Assembly (NCBI GenBank): GCA_963575745.1
Contig: CAUYUJ010009513.1
Coordinates: forward strand, 348,526 to 412,525
Origin: Prorocentrum cordatum
Taxonomy: Eukaryota; Sar; Dinophyceae; Prorocentrales; Prorocentraceae
Direction of reading: 5' to 3'
DNA: 64,000 nucleotides
In this document: positions 61,455 through 64,000 of the stretch, piece after piece
Numbering within the stretch: the first letter of the stretch is position 1
Layout: each line of letters begins with the position of its first letter
Made by a program: the position numbers and the translations under genes
The notes under the pieces: model-generated
Told to the model about the DNA's origin: nothing
The model's input: only the letters and a program-made list of their open reading frames with translations
Database searches by the model: none

Positions 61455-62540
61455 ATGCGTCTTCCGTCGACAGGGAGGCAGAAGGGACTGGGGGGGGTGG
61501 GGCCGATGGCGAGCAGGCCTAGACATCGCACTGCAAAAAATGACGGATGGTGAGCCGATGGGCAACGCCCGGCAGGCGCACAAAGGACGCAAGGCCCAGA
61601 CAACCGAGGAGGCCTGGTGGCGCGCGGCGCGGCTGGGATGGAGGCCAGCGGCAACGGGCGAGACAGGGCGCGAGGAGGGAGAGATGCAGGATGCGGGTTA
61701 GCTCACGGCAGCGCAGGGAGCGTCAGGCCGACGTGCGGCGAGCGCGGTGAGAAGTGGATGGCAGGCATCGGGCATTGCCCTCCGCCCGAACGGGGGAGTA
61801 GCGGACGGAGCGCAGGCGACGGAGTATGAGAGTTCAGCGCGCCAAAGCAAGGAGCGCAGAACGGTACACTGATCGTGGACCTATCGTGCTATCTCAAGGA
61901 TCGCTGAAGGAATGGATGGGGCTGCTCTGGCCAAGGCGAGCCTCGGCTTCGAGTAGGTTCCCAGACCTGGATCGAAGGAGCAGCCCAGAGAGACCAGGGC
62001 CCCTCCTGACGCCAAAAAGGTCATTCGTTCAGCGTCTTGACTGCAAGGAGGTCAAGGCGTTCTGCCCCCCCCCCCCCCACCCCCGTGCGCTGGTGGAGAG
62101 GGGAGGCGCACCACTGCACTCACGCACGCGGAGGCACTCCGAGGCGGTGGCTGCAGCATGGGGGAGAGCGGGAGCAGCAGACCGAGGACGAGGCTGCGGA
62201 TGGGCGTGAGGAGTGTAGGAGCATCAGGCTGAGGAGAAAGGAAATGAAGACGAGGAGGACGGAAACGACATATGCGGGAAGATGGCTAGGATTGCGGTGA
62301 GGAGGAGCTGGAGCGCCATCTTGAGCGCCGACGCCTCATAGCGGACCAAGCAAGAGACACTGCTGGAGCACATAAGCACCAGCGAAACCGAGACCGCACT
62401 GTGGATGATGCGAGGAGGAGGAGGAGGAGGAGGAGGAGGAGAAGGCCTCCTTCAGCTTCTCAAGCTACTGTTCCCGATCAACCCGTCCTTCCCCTCACAG
62501 TCCCTTCCTCGCCCTCCTCCTTTACGAAAACAATGACTCC
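61455..62540. other. Intergenic, no recognisable gene
   Basis: Flank of the DIRS-like element. Contains a 14-C run near 62067 and a short GGA array at 62411-62442. No motif-bearing frame. Confidence 0.45.
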
Positions 62541-62759
62541 GGTGAACGTTTTCTTGTTCGGCGTTTCGACATTGAGCGAAAGGGGGATGGGGGAGTCTGC
62601 TCCTGACCTCTGCTTAGTGCAACTGTTTGCAACAGCGCGTCCCATGGGGGAGACTCCGCCTGCTTGAAACATGCGCCAACAACAACAAACATCTACTCCA
62701 TTGGGGGGGTGCGAGGACCCGCGCCGATCAGCAAACCAATGAATAAAACAACGATCAAC
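62541..62759 (+). repeat. Dispersed repeat R, copy 2
   Basis: Matches 1365-1593 in the same orientation (shared TTCGGCGTTTCGACATTG, ATCTACTCCAT and CCGCGCCGATC). The middle differs by small insertions and deletions. Confidence 0.65.
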
Positions 62760-63680
62760 ATGCGACGGAAAATAATGCCAAAACACTTTGCTGCACAATC
62801 CTTCGAAGCACGAAACGGATCGTTGGCGGCACTGTCCTGTTATGTATGATGACTGATGACGGCGCCTACTGCTAGCCGAGACAAGTCGTGAAGAGGAGAA
62901 GGCGGCAGCGGCAAACGTGGAGGGTACGGCGTGCCAAGGTGGACGCGCGACTTGCCCCATTCTCCTGCAATGCAATGCCAAAGAACGGCACCCGAGCCCG
63001 AGGCTAACTGGGAAAACCTGTCAGGAAGAGGCGGAGAAAGAGGAAGCGGAGGCCTGGGGACGGAGGGAGGAAAGAGGAGGACGGAGGACGTACAGGAGGA
63101 TCACTGGCCAAGCTGCCAGGTCAACGAGCGGGCCGCCATTGAAGACCCCCTCGGGGCCGTTGGCCATTGGCCGCCATTAGGAAATCCCAACGGGGGACAC
63201 CCATTGCTTGGGGAAACCCTCATTTGCAGTCTGTTGCTGGGGGCTGCTCGCGAGGACGTAGAGGAGAAGGGAGGGAGGGATGCAGGGGGAGGACCGGCAA
63301 AAGGAGGAGTAGTGGGAGGAGAAGGAGGAGAAGAAGGAGGAGAAAGAGGACCAGTGTAAACCCAAGAGCCATCAACGATGTTAAAATAAACCATCCCTCC
63401 AAGCTCCCTCGTCGCAGCCCCCATACAACGGTTCATTGCCACTGAAAGGACTGCCTCGTTGGAAGACAACCGTTTGAAGACCCTGATGCATGCCAAACCA
63501 GTGTTCTCGGGATTCCAACGCCTGTTGCGTCCTGGCGATCCTGAATCGTGGCAGAATGCCATGTCTGGGACTTCAACACCGCGCGTCAACGCAATTAACT
63601 GGTCCGTCCTCATAATTCTGAATCCTTTCAGCGCAACATGTCTGGTACGCTGATCATGGGAATCCGTGAAACTCCTGCAG
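62760..63680. other. Intergenic, no recognisable gene
   Basis: Purine-rich at 63030-63100 and 63240-63355. Open frames overlap without motifs. Confidence 0.4.
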
Positions 63681-63684
63681 ACTT

Positions 63685-63995
63685 TAAACATGAATTTGCG
63701 CGGCGCTGAAGCGAAAACCACTTTTTGAAAACAACCCGTCTCCAATCCGTCATTCCGTGAGATTCTTACAACTCTTAAAACGAATGTGCGCGGCGCTAAA
63801 TCGAAAAACAACATTCATACAATTTCTAATCAAAAAACAACGCCCTCAATCCGTGAAGGTTTTCCAAATTTGTAAAATGACTGTGCGCGGCGCTCAGGCG
63901 ATAGCCACATTTTGAAAACGACCCGCCCTCGATCAGTGAAACGATTGCCACTGTTCAAGCGTCAGGGTCATAAATGGTGAGGACGTCTCAAGCGA
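63685..63995 (+). repeat. Imperfect tandem repeat, about three units of 90-100 bp
   Basis: TGTGCGCGGCGCT-like words recur near 63697, 63788 and 63888, each followed by GCGAAAA-like and CCGTGA-like stretches. The array seems to continue to or past the window edge. Confidence 0.6.
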
Positions 63996-64000
63996 AACGC

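Overview
This window looks like nuclear DNA of a dinoflagellate. The main reasons are two copies of the dinoflagellate trans-splicing leader (21/21 and 22/22 core positions) fossilised in the DNA at 9091-9111 (+) and 24020-24041 (-), an intron that would splice GA..AG (a donor class used by dinoflagellates), introns with transposon-like terminal inverted repeats, GC-rich coding DNA, and a very high load of retroelements and simple repeats. The genus cannot be fixed from sequence alone. No bacterial-type operon, CRISPR, tRNA or rRNA was seen.

The only host-like genes are two paralogues of one unrecognised secretory-type protein on the minus strand. P1 (6440-2302) appears complete: two exons and about 1312 codons, separated by a 200-bp intron with inverted-repeat ends. 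P2 is in pieces. Its N-terminal part (34006-32588) and middle part (25771-24788) abut at almost exactly one codon of P1 but lie 6.8 kb apart. A third piece (24219 to about 24165) follows a 568-bp intron that also has inverted-repeat ends, and the gene is then lost in a GAG repeat next to a retrotransposon.

Most of the rest is mobile DNA. Two non-LTR (LINE-type) retrotransposons with ORF1, endonuclease, reverse transcriptase and RNase H face each other: LINE-1 on + (9091 to about 15.4 kb) and LINE-2 on - (24041 to about 18.4 kb). Each begins with a spliced-leader relic and each is frameshifted. Between them, at 17.2-15.3 kb (-), lies a broken unrecognised gene, possibly transposase-like. A third ORF1-like remnant lies at 41.57-40.4 kb (-). 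A tyrosine-recombinase (DIRS/Ngaro-type) retrotransposon fills 61454-52287 (-): gag, RT-RNase H and a tyrosine recombinase, with split direct repeats arranged A-ORFs-B-A-B-A-B-A-B. A MITE-like family with TARGTCGGGC ends has several copies.

25.8-32.6 kb and 34.1-52.3 kb are repeat landscapes: trinucleotide arrays, a diffuse family built on GGGGCCTCTTGGG, higher-order tandem repeats of about 90, 250 and 350 bp, AGCTT/ATAGC satellites, (TA)n tracts followed by a conserved 41-nt hairpin, and an inverted pair of roughly 0.65-kb repeats. Both ends of the window carry the same 220-bp dispersed repeat.
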